This document shows positions 36,216 to 47,900 of a DNA stretch of 64,000 nucleotides, in pieces. Origin of the DNA: Membranipora membranacea (taxonomy: Eukaryota; Bryozoa; Gymnolaemata; Cheilostomatida; Membraniporidae); the NCBI GenBank assembly GCA_914767715.1, contig OU612067.1, positions 29,050,162-29,114,161 on the forward strand, read 5' to 3'. The notes under the pieces are model-generated. The model had not been told where the DNA came from and did not search any database. It worked only from the letters and a program-made list of their open reading frames with translations. Both the position numbers and the translations under genes were made by a program. Within the stretch, counting starts at the first letter, position 1; each line of letters begins with the position of its first letter.

Positions 36216-37972
36216 TGTGATTAAATTGAACTAGTAATGGTAACTGTGGTGTAGGATGGCAGAGCTCAGCGGGTGCTCAAATTGATGTTACATAACATGT
36301 AATAGTGTAGCCTAATTGAATCATTAGGTGTAAGAAAATCCAACAAATTGATAATTAATGATCCATTAAAATTGTGATATCTGAATCACAGGGCTAGGAA
36401 TGAGGGTATATCCCTCAGAGGGAGGATAACATTGGGACAATCTGGCGTCTAAATGTCACCAGCTATATGGCTAGCTTGTTTTGTGTTTCAATGCTGTGCT
36501 GTGCAGCATTCAAAGTTTGTCAAGTTTACCCTGAATCACATTGAATTGCAAATGGCCAGATATCTCCTACAACTGACAGGCAAAATTTATATCTTAGTTG
36601 GCAATGATTTCGCAAATTGAAGATTGATGATTAACCACACATATAAGAGTTTTATTCATTTATTTGTTGGTGTGAAAGTTTTCAGCTAACAGTAGATTGT
36701 TAAAATGTAGCTTTGTTGAGTTTTGTATGCACTCTGGCCATGCTGCCGACTGTCCAGTAAGCACTGAGCATGCTCATTATACAGGAATGCCTAGTCCAGT
36801 CATTTAGGCATAATCCGTGCCACAGGAGCTGATTGATTGTTTGGTACATTTATGACTTAGTGGAGTGTGTCACAATTAAGAAAAAAAAGCTCTCTGTAAC
36901 CAAAAATAGCAGTATTTTAGTGACAGTTACGTATTATGTCTTTGTTTTCAATTTAGGTTGCTCAAATTTCTGACACATGGCATGACCAACTTTCTTTTGG
37001 AGCAGAGGTCATCTTGTGGTATTTTAAGGTATGCTATGGACAATTAGGCACCAGCGCATAACTTTTATATCCTATTTGCAAACATAAGGCGCATACAACA
37101 TAACTGAGGTATCCCAATGATGATATGAAATATTCAATCGCCTGTGGCAGGTGTATTACCACAATTTACAAACAAGTCTCCTGATGAGGTAACCTGTAGA
37201 AGAAGAGAGATAAATTTATATATTGCCATCATCAAATCCAAGTCCATACACTCCACTCCACTATTATTGGGGGTTCGAACACTTGGAGGTTTCAAACATT
37301 CAGGATTTTGACCGCAGTTGTCATGCAGCGCTAAAATGCATAAACGTATTCATCCCATAAAAATGTCCTCAATACTCACATATTTATTATGTTTAATTAT
37401 GTGCCATACTTGAGATACTATTAACCTTTTAAAGGATGGATATAAGAAATTAGGCAATAAACAAACCTCAAACTTCAAAGACAAATCTCTACGTGTATAA
37501 TACTAATAATAATATAATTTCTCTGTTATCGTTTCCAGGCATTACATAAAACAGTTCTTTAGACAGTGTTTTACAAAAATAAAATATCATTATTAGTTAA
37601 GGGTATTGACTATCTATGACGCACACTCTTGCTAAGCACACACTACCCCGAAACCTTTTAGCTTTGTAAGCCAGGAACAATCGCAATTCTGTTGGTTAGA
37701 TAACTCCAAGTGCAGAGACACAATGTTCCCCGAATTCTTACCTTCCGTAATTGCAGAGAGTATCTAGTAATTGACTACCCAGTCTTTGTAACCTACTAAC
37801 ACCAGGAAAATCTGTACCAGCAACCTTTGAGCCTCACAAGAACCACATTCCAACTTCTGACTCGGCTTAATTCAACCACAGGGCAAACTCTGAATTCAAG
37901 TAACTGTGCTACCTAAAACACTAAAATTGACAGTGATTGGACTACTGCGGTGGAACTGGCAGCATTGATGTG
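36216..37972. other. Upstream region of the MGCLC gene
   Basis: No supported coding sequence. The promoter and 5' UTR of the gene starting at 37973 lie at its right end. A two-codon upstream frame (ATG TGA at 37968) precedes the start. Confidence 0.45.
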
Positions 37973-40900
37973 ATGGGCTGCCTATGTGGTAAGCCTAAGG
38001 ACATTGAACAAGAAGAAAAAACAGAGGCCATCACTGCTTCCGGCCCTCAGAAGGATATGCCTTACATGAAGAAAAGATCGTCTCGCATTCTCGATGGCAC
38101 CGGAGATGATGGAGGTGGAGTCTTTCAGAATAGGAGGAGAAAGGAAACAACCTTCCCACCTACAATGGATAATAGAGGAAATAAGTCACTTATACCAGGT
38201 ATGGTATAATATAATTCCTTTTTTCTTTGTGGAAACAGGAAGTGTAAAGTTTCAGGCTAGATAAGATGAGTGAGTAGGGTGATAGTTCCAACACATGGCT
38301 CATTAGTATCAAAAGTGACAGCCACTCATCTCAGAGCATGGAGTTCCAAACTTATTTGAGTCTTTGAGAACATGATAAACTCATCTAACACCACAAAGAA
38401 GTGTTTTATTCTCTGGCTCACTACATGTAAACTGTCAATATGTGTTAACTGGCTTGGTCTGAGGATCAACTAAATTATCTCTTCAAATTTGATCGGCGTA
38501 CATTATAATGTATTTGAGAGTAGAATTTTGCACAGAACTTAAAGGTTTAGAGTGGTTACAAATAACCTAGGAGGCCGCTGTGATAGTGTGGTTGGCTGTA
38601 TAACAAACTAACACCTCAATTTATAAGAAGTGTTAATCTGAAGTGTTGCCTATAAACTATGAGGTGTGATTTCACGCTTTCGCCATCTAATTCAAATCTA
38701 ATTGTGAAAACTGATGTCATATATCGCTGGCAGTGCTTGAGTTTGGTGAAATTTGTTCGGAAATCATTCATCACCTGCAGTAGATTTTGACCGACAGTCG
38801 AAAATGAATTTGCAAATCTGGCTCTCCAATCAATTTGTTTACCATATTTTGGCTTTTAGCCAAAATTTCAGTTTCTAAACAAAGTGGTTAAGAGTTGTCC
38901 TATTTTAGTCCAGTGTAAATCAACACTGCCTCAAATAAATTATGCAGGCACTTCGCTAACTGACAGGCTGAATGTAGCGTTACAAACTCCGCTGTCACCA
39001 CGATAAAAATGCATCCATTGCTCCAACGTAATACGTTGCCGATGCAATATATGTCTATTAAAAAGACAACAACATGATATCTTGTCGAGACCTCTGTACA
39101 GTGATTGATTGATATAATCGGAGACTATCAACTTAATTCTTTAGTGATTTGCTGCAATAATGTGGATTGTTCTCAATTCTATCCTTTTTAACAGAGTACA
39201 TGTAACTTAGTAAATACTTAGCCTCAGTGAAAAGAACTAATTTAGTCAGGGAACATGTTATATTCCAGTTTGATCCTGTTATCCTGAGAACAAGTAGGAC
39301 TAGATTAACCTTGTCACGCGGTCACAGTTTTTGGGCCGTGGCCGCGTGACAAGGCTAGGTCTAGATAGATTAGAACACCCAGAAAATGAAACAACGATAC
39401 CCCGAAATATTAATGGCTCTAGAGTATAAATGGGTAGGATTTGTTGGGATGAGGTGAGCCTGAATTGACGAGCTTTGTCGGAGGGGAACAGATTGTTCTG
39501 ACAAGCTAATTGGTAAATACTCATAAGGTGTAGAATCTCCGGCTTTTTGTAGCTTTTAGCTTTTTTCTGGTGGAAAACCAACATGCATGCAAAGAAACAA
39601 ATTGGAAAAGTTGGGCGAAAACTGTATTTTATTCTAAAATTGCTATAAATGCCAATTATTGTTATTAAATGGATGATCCCATCTTATTAGCACGAGGAGC
39701 TGAGGAGGGACAACTTCAAAGTTGGCTAAAAGTACTAGCACATCTCAGTACACTATGTCCTACACAATCGTCCCAATCCAATTTATAATTCTTTCACTAG
39801 TGTTCACTGTCAAAACTCTCGAACTCTAACCGAATGAATAAGTGTACAATAAGGATATTAAAATACCCAGTAGCAGGATACTGTCTGAGGGTCATTTGTA
39901 TGTCTACCCCACCTGATTCGATGACAGATTCTTTGAGCTCCTGTCACCATCGAGGGCTAACAAACACTAGTGCAAGTAGTTATACTTGTGGAGATTTTGA
40001 ATCCATAAGTCGTCATTACAATCTTAACCAAATTTGGTTGAAGATTGTAATGCTAGCATTTAAATTCAAATTATACATGGTAATACAATTTTACCTCGCT
40101 CCCTCGTGACATTCGGTTCGTCACTTCCAGTATAGTGTATCCTCTAATGTATAACTCAGTAGCCTACATATGATTTCTTGTTTTCAGTTGGCAGAAGTAT
40201 GAGCCGTGGATCAGCGTCACAACTGAAGATAGCAGGTGCCAGTGAGGCCATAGAGGAGGTTGTTCGGGTTGTCCACAGCAAAAATGACAATGGGTAGACA
40301 ACTCATATCTGGCAACTGATTTTTTTTAAACTCATTTTACGCTGTTTTTTCTTGCTGGTAGTTTCACAACGGTATGCTTATGTTCAGGAAAAGGTTTTTG
40401 CTAATAGATCTTCCATGTTCACTAGCGTGATTGGGCTGTTAATGTTGTCAACAGGTCCACAATGTTTAACAGTACACACTGAAATAAAATAAATATTGAT
40501 ATTGTGAATCACTCTAAACTTTCGAGTTCTTATTTTGTTCTCCTACGCCTCTCTTCGAACGTTTATTTATTGTGATCAGGCATCAATTTTCATGACTTTA
40601 TCGTGAATGGTCTCTAGGGGTTGGACTGACTGACCTTGACATCAATAGATGACCTAAACCAAAATGAGTCTTGATTCCACCGAGAATAGTCTATATGATA
40701 GAAAAGTAATTAAGTTCCTGTCCATGTCATAGTATTGCTAACATTGATGTCGCACTTCAGGGAGATATAGCAGACAGTATTTCCCTGACATTGAGTTAAT
40801 CAAAAAGAATCATTCTAACGTAATGAGAATTAATTTCCTTAAAAATTTTCTAACAAGAGACCTACGGCAGCAAGTGCTTTCAAGCCTTATTCAATTTTAT

Positions 40901-43900
40901 TAAGAGTTTACTTTTGTTTGTTTGCTCATGGAGCGTATTTGATATGTTCCTTTGTGAGGTTGAAATTTACATTTCCTTGCTAATCTGATAGCAATTTGCA
41001 CTACTCAAGAGGACAAACAGTGAGGCATATTTTAATTTTCATCAGCATACTTCAAACAAGATTTTCAATTTGTCTCCAGTTACATGTGGGCAAGCCATCT
41101 GTTAGACGGATTTTAACAGTACAGGGCTAAATATTTTTGGCACTTTATTGAGGTGAGCTGTTATAATTCTCATACGATTAGCCATCCTAGTCAGATTTTT
41201 ACAGACACAAGGTCAACGAGTGTTTGAACATGAACAGCATTGAGGGGAGGGATGGGTTGTACGGCAGACGTATGAGAAAACTTCTCAAGCAGCGACAAGG
41301 TAAGTCACTCTGCTGCGATAGTCTTAATAATGATCACACTGTTTCAACTTTTTGAGCATTGAGTAGTTGGATAGGGGAAGGGGAGAGCTCAAACTAGGTA
41401 TCAATTGAGCTGCCAGATGAACAAATTTTATTGTTTGGTAGTCCCCTGTCACGTATCTTGAGATAGTACTCAGAAATAGTTACAAAAGGCAGCCAGATAA
41501 TTTAATATGGGAGCGTTTATAGCTCCTACTCTTTGACGTTACACTCCCAGGAGATTTTGGTTGCCTATATCGGCTGTAATATTAGGAACACCCAGAATTA
41601 TTTGTTTTGTGTGGCTTGGGAAAATAAAGGAATGAGTTATGAACTGAAAATAACTGAGGCAGCACTGAGTGACTTGTTTTAATTATATCAGTTCAAACAA
41701 GGCGACTTTAATTAGACTGTGCAATTGCTGATGAAAAGTACTCAATTAATTTATGGTGAAATAATGAGCTGTTGAATTCTTTCCATGTCCGTTGCTTGAT
41801 TTTAACAATTTAATTTATGATACAAGAATGCTCAATTTATTAGGCGTATTAACATGAATGATAATATCAACAGTTTTTTTAATAGCAGCAGTTATTTGAA
41901 TAGAGAATGCAATTAAATGCAATCAATAGCCGCTCATTAGCCAGATGAGATAGCACACTTTGCTTTGTAGAACATACAGTTGAATGTCCTTTGTTTGTTG
42001 TTGTTACTATAGAAAAATTAGAAAATATTGATGGAATATCACAAACCAGCGAGCGAGCGCTGCAAAGTGCAAGAAACGTGAAACATTATATTACTGTGAC
42101 TTTTGGGGTGAAGCCTGAAGCGGCGGCTTAGATTCATTTCAGACTTACACCATCATTACTTATATAAGGATAATTATTATATTGTTCTGCATGCTGTTGT
42201 ATATGTGGGTAAGTCTCATGTTATGTTAGATAAACTCATGGTAAGCTCTGACTTCAGTGGATGTAGAGCATATCGGTATCTATTGCAGCCTACTCATCCT
42301 TGTGCCACTAACAGATCCGAATAAGTAATTATCTTCTGATCCCTCCTCTCCTTTATGCTTAGCTTCTATGATTCTGGATAATTTGGACGGAAATATGTGT
42401 GGTCTGAAAATGGGGAGCCACATTCTCAACAATATGAATTTGCCTCCTGTAGCCTACATAGTGCTTGTTAGCAATAAGGAAGTCAGTGACAAAGTGACAA
42501 ATATAGAGTTAGAATCGCCCAAACCTATATTAAACAACCAGAGCTAAGGAGTTCATGACTGTATCTGGCCTGTCACAGTAGTACTGAGTTCAGTCACTAT
42601 TGATACCTGTCATTTTTAGCTTGGTGCTCCGATGCAAGATCTCTCTTCTCAGACAGAGGGGGGGGGGGGCAAGAGTCTTGGGGGCTCAGACTACCCCTCT
42701 TCTGTTTTGTATTAAGGACAATTGCAATATTCCCATCATGATAACTGTTAATGCTAATCTCAAAATAACATTTCAGGGACAGCACAAATAAGGGAGAACT
42801 GGAAGTCTAGTTGCGCCAGTAGAAATATCACACCATACACACCACTGACTATAAACTCTGATGTGTGCAGGCAACTCCGAAATAGAGAAATGAGAGATTA
42901 CCAGAATCATCTCCTCCGTCAATCAGAGGATCTGCAGGAGCATAAAGTATCCGAAAGAGGTAAGAGTTTATTTGAATACAGCTTCTAAGTACACAGAAAG
43001 AGCTACTAGTTCTTCATAGTCCTTCTCTTCACATCTAAATATTTCAACAGAATCCAAGGTGCAAAGTGAAAAGAACACTTCAAATTAATGCTAATGAAGT
43101 TACAAGTAAAATATCAAATGGAACACTTTGAATTACCGCAGTACGTGTGTGTCTTTGGCTAAATAATAGTCTTATATTTCCGCTCATAGTGACATACCGG
43201 TCAATACAAAACAAGAATATCCCTTGGATGAAGATACAGGTCCATATATTCTATTTATGCACTGACAACTCTTCACATACTTTATTGTAATTCAGGGTTC
43301 GGAAAAGTTTTACAATTTGAATGAAAGTATATCAATGTTACAATGTCTTTACTTCTTTTTGATAGGGGATCATTTTCTACGGCGAAGAAAAGATCGAGAT
43401 AATTTATCCACTCCAAAATACTTCACAAAAATAAACACAAGACAGAAGGTACAAATGAGGAACTCAACTAGTCAGGAAAAGTAAGATTTGTGTTTTGCTT
43501 TATCTCAGTTGCAGATTTTGAGTGTTTGCTTTGCTTGCAGTAGACCAAGTATGGTCCATTTGCCTGCATTGGCAGTTGCTCCCCCTCAACTGGTCATGCC
43601 GCAGGTGAAAAGGCAGCATGACCAGTGGAAGGGGAGCAACATGAATGCAGGCAAATTGGATCAAACTTGTTTTATGCTTGAAGTAACAATTTACTTGCCC
43701 ATAGTCTGCTTACAAATTAAATTTAATTTTTCACTCCGGTTGGACAGCAAATCATCTCACTGGTTATACCTATAAGGTGAATTGCACTGCAGCAGTCTAC
43801 AATTGCGGTTTCTAACGTTAACCTATAACATCATACATGTACATGATTTCACATGCAAACCCCTGTATGCAACAGCTGATACATTGTGGGTATGACATCA

Positions 43901-44703
43901 ATGAACAGATAAATATTGATTCACCAGTTTACCATCCACCATTTATTATTACAGTTTTCGTACACTGACCAGCAGTAGATTAACAATACCAAACTACCAG
44001 GTACCCACAAATCTACCAGAGTTGTCCTCTGTTAGTCCTCTGGTAACAATCAGTACTGATGTGTCTAAGCCTTCTAGTCAGCAATCCACACACAGAAGTA
44101 ACAGAGGTGATATCAATGACTGGATCAACCTTGTGACCAGGTCAGGCTTTACAGCTGAGAGATTGTTCTCTCTTTGATTTGTTCATTTTGACCAGCCAGA
44201 TAAATGGATTTTGCTGTTTTACTATCTTTCAAATTATGCTTTATCATTGAATCTTTAAAAGCAAAGCAAACAGTCTGAGCATGAAGCTTCTTATGTACAT
44301 TTTTTTACAGTATGACTTGAGAATTGAGTTTTTCAGGAGGGGAAAACTCCAATTTATGCTGGGAAAATGTCAGATATTGTATGTCGACCGTTTTATATGG
44401 CAAATGTTAAAAAAATTCAAGCATCATCTAGTCTGAAAGAGTATTCCCACTTTGTTTCTTTGTAATTACAGACCAGTTACAGATAGACCGAGCTATGCAG
44501 CACCGATAAAATGCAAAACTCCCAACCTCAGTATAATTCTTCCGGATTATCACAAACCTAAGAAGACTGTTTTTAAACTAGTGGACAAAAGAGTCACGCC
44601 GAGAGAGTTTGTCATTGACCCTGAGTTCTGCTCCGAGGTTCTAAAGCTGCAGCACATACAAGGACAGGCATCCAATCCCCTCAAATATGGTTGGGGTGCA
44701 TGA
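37973..44703 (+). CDS. Unrecognised protein of 380 residues with MGC acylation-type N-terminus
   Basis: Seven exons: 37973-38198, 40188-40293, 41205-41299, 42777-42959, 43366-43480, 43955-44140 and 44472-44703. All are GT-AG, in phase, totalling 1143 nt with a stop at 44703. The protein begins MGCLCGKPKDIEQEEK: Gly2 fits N-myristoylation, and Cys3 and Cys5 fit palmitoylation, so it is probably tethered to a membrane. The rest has no membrane helix. It is basic and polar (RRMRKLLKQRQ, RRRKDRDN) with Ser/Thr-rich linkers. The last exon is the most conserved-looking part, with TVFKLVDKRVTPREFVIDP and the C-terminus ASNPLKYGWGA. I do not recognise the family and assign no function. The start is chosen because it is the only ATG giving a plausible N-terminus in the first exon. 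A poly(A) signal lies 39 bp after the stop. Exon 4 has a broken copy at 52546-52632. Confidence 0.85.
39309..39354. repeat. GC-rich short hairpin
   Basis: CCTTGTCACGCGG (39309-39321) is inverted as CCGCGTGACAAGG (39342-39354). It lies in intron 1 of the MGCLC gene and is related to the stem at 24768-24812. Confidence 0.65.
42643..42703. repeat. Poly-G micro-insert, copy 3
   Basis: CAGACAGA, a G run of about 13, then CAAGAGTCTTGGGGGCTCAG and ACTACCC (42650-42696). It is flanked by CTCTTCT at 42643-42649 and 42697-42703, a possible 7 bp target duplication. It lies about 80 bp before exon 4 of the MGCLC gene. Confidence 0.65.
43532..43684. repeat. Hairpin MITE, second copy of the family at 23152
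   Basis: Unit about 43542-43674 has ends AGACCAAGTATGGTCCATTT and the mirrored AATTGGATCAAACTTG text. The TTGCCTGCATT / AATGCAGGCAA arms match the 23152-23269 copy. Inner arms are GTTGCTCCCC with GGGGAGCAAC and ACTGGTCATGC with GCATGACCAGT. Near-identical TGCTTGCAGT (43532-43541) and TGCTTGAAGT (43675-43684) look like a diverged 10 bp target duplication. It lies in intron 5 of the MGCLC gene. Confidence 0.75.
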
Positions 44704-44741
44704 GAAGATCAAACATTGATTTTGAACCTTTTTTTTGTAAA

Positions 44742-44747
44742 AATAAA
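44742..44747 (+). terminator. Poly(A) signal AATAAA of the MGCLC gene
   Basis: Canonical AATAAA 39 bp after the stop codon on the plus strand. The opposing gene has an AATAAA on the minus strand at 44926-44921, so the two 3' ends meet between about 44760 and 44910. Confidence 0.6.
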
Positions 44748-44920
44748 TGTTTTAACCTTATGAGGCTTAATTAAGAGGGTAAGATTTATGCACCAACGTG
44801 ATAACACTTATTAAAAGGTGGGCTTAATTGCATTCCCTATAGTATACCATTCTTTTGATAATATGACTCTCAGCAAGCATTTCAGAGAATGCCTACTGTA
44901 CCTCAATAAGAACTAAACAT

Positions 44921-44926
44921 TTTATT
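44921..44926 (-). terminator. Poly(A) signal AATAAA of the large membrane-protein gene
   Basis: TTTATT on plus, AATAAA on minus, 65 bp downstream of the stop codon at 44993-44991. It is convergent with the signal at 44742-44747. Confidence 0.55.
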
Positions 44927-44990
44927 GAACATAAATCGAAAATAATGACGATCAGTTTTGCCTTGGTAAGTATTGCTAAACAAGCTTGTT

Positions 44991-47900
44991 TTAGTCTAAT
45001 TTTTCTGTAGGATTTGTCTGCATTGGATCCAGAATAGTGTAATCACTGAAATCTGCGTGATCACAGTGTGCCTCATGTAGACCTGCTGAAACCTCAGTCT
45101 TCATCGCTGCCTCAACTGGAAAAACAATGGTGTGAAAACCATTTTATAATTCCATGCAGAAAATTATTATTTTGCAGTTTTTTAAAGTGTATATTATTGT
45201 TTAGTATAATCTGATGGAGATGCTGGCCATGCATATTTTGTGTTACCAGATGTGCCTTATAATTCCATATTAAAATGAGTTATTGGTTGTACCTGATGTG
45301 AGCTTCCTCTGGATTCCAGCACTAGAGGTGTCTCTTCTTTCGTGCCTTTCATCGAGTGTTTGATTCAGTTCAATGATACCTGTGTCTACGTTTCCATCAG
45401 ATGGCATCACTACAAGGGAGTAAAATCAGAACGACCAAGATGTCATGAAGTTTATACGTCTTTCCGATGACACACTACTACCATCTTATCTGGGTTATGT
45501 CACACCCATATTACTTTGACTCAGCAGCTATTTGACTTTGAAGAGCCTCTGTTTACTTATTCAAGTATAAACAAACATACCTTGAAGCGAGTTGTAGCTG
45601 TCCGTGGCATCATCACTTGCTGACTCTTTCGATCTGAAATAAACAGAGAACCCGGGCTTCTCAGATATCCTAGGCCTCTGAATACCATCTACTCGGGTGA
45701 AGTAATCTTCTTGCATTATCTCAGTCCGAGTCGCTGTACCGCGAGGATGGTGCAATGCTCTAATGTTCTCCGCCTGCTGTTCCATAGGTTCTGTAGACTC
45801 CAGAGGCCTAGGTTTTCCTGACCCACCCTCACGAATATCTAGTGCTGTAAAGAATGCTGAGAATGCCTTAGACTTTCTCGATTCTGTGTTTTTCTCCAAA
45901 ATTTCGTCAGAATTTTGTGCCTCAATCTCTTCCGGCAACTCTTTTGGGTTTAATTTTGTTGTTACAGGAATTTGTGAAGTATCTTCTGCATGAATATTAG
46001 ATTTACTTGTTTCCATATTTGTTGTAGCTGCGAATGGGACATCTCTGTGAAATTGATGTGCTTCAACTATATCTGATGAAGGTTCTACAGCCATAGCTTC
46101 GGGCTTCACAGGACTTGACCTTTTCTTTCCAGCAAGAACATCTGTTTTAGCTAGCACGACCTTACCATGATGTTTTTTGCTTGACAAGACACTTGTGGCT
46201 GTGACTACACCTTGCTCGTGTCCTAACTTAGCATATTGACTGGAATCTTGTCGCTGTGAACTCCAAGCAGACTTATTAACTTGTTCGGTAATTGAATGTA
46301 TTGAAATCTTAGAATCCCTTTTCAGTTTATTAGTCTCACTCTTTCTAGATGTTCTTTGGCTGACAGTAGATGTAGTTTTAACATTCTTGACTGTAGATTT
46401 TTCATGTTTCTCTTGAATGGTTGCTTCAACTTGCCTTCTCTCAAGGTCTCTCCGCAGCTGGGCACGAAAAGAAATTTTCTCATTTTCCATGGACAATTCC
46501 ACCTCCCTCTTCATATTCCCTATGTCATCTCCAGAAGTAACAGGAAATTCCATTCTCTCATCTGGTGCTAATGCCATTAGATGATCCTGAGTGGTTTCTT
46601 GCATTGGGTCCTCTGAATGATCCATCTCCTGACTTCCAGGTGATAATTCCAATGCTGAGTCATGCCTATTTTCAGCAGAAGTGAATGGTTTCTCATAAGG
46701 CAGCTGTGTTGTTGCCCCCGTCATGGATGAAATGGGTCTGTGATCTTCAGCTGGAATAAAAATAATATCTTATTCTGATTCGCAAGTCTCTGAGGACTTG
46801 ACCTAAAATTACAATTGCCGCGTTCAAATTATACAAATTGAAAAAGACCGATTTTCTGACACCCCTAATATGAGTTACTAGTTGATCTCGGGTACCTTTA
46901 GTCATATGAGTGGTTGAGTAAAGAATATCGACACTTTCAGGCTCCATTTTGAAAGTTTGATTGGGGTTGTCTTTCTGCCAGTACCCTAAAGCATCAACCT
47001 CTGTCTGAATTCCTGCAGCACCTTGAAACACAAAATATAGTAGTGAGAGATTTGGGTTGCATTGCTCATTATTTAATTTCATAATTTGTGTTTTACAAGG
47101 CACAAGTTCCTTTACTTTTACGATGTCAATATTGATGTGATAATGGTATTTGTATGCTAAACACACCTATATTTCTTGTCAAATACACTTTACCTTGGTG
47201 TAGCACTCTGGACACCTTCTTTGTCTCTGCATGTACTCCAACTGGCAGTAGGTGGTGAATGTCTGTAACCAATCCCCTTTCGGCAGCCTCAACTTGCTGC
47301 TGGTGCCTGATCTCGTAACCTGACTCTCTCTCATTTTGAATGGAGATAGACAGCCTTTGTGCAAGGGTGTGCCCAGTCGATTTTCTTTCTGCTACATAAT
47401 TGGTTTTCTGGATTGCATGCTCCTTGGCTCTTAATGTGGCGTTATCTAGTTCTTCTTTGAAACTGGTTAAGTATTCTTCCATTTGACCTTGTTGAGCAGC
47501 AATGGTATAGTTTCGAAATGATGAGTCACCGAAAAACTCGTTAGTATCAGCCTTTCTGGTGTGTGTCTCTGAAGGATTCTGGAGGTTGTGATGGAACATG
47601 ATGTTCGATGTTTCGGCTGTTCCGCTCAACTCCAAAGTTTTTGAAGCAGCTGCCCCAGATTGTCTCACTGGCATCACTGGGGCCACATCAATATTTTCAG
47701 TAACAGTTTTCTCTGCAGTAATTCTCTGTATTCTCTTTGTACCAAGTCTCCCCTGAGCTTGTGAGTCTCCGACCTCCCTTTGGTTTCCAGTATGCATCTT
47801 ATCTAATTTCAACAACAGACCATGGCTAATAAGTGAAATATAACACACTTATCTCTTTTCTCCTTGATATAATACACAAAATGATTTTTGGATAACACAA

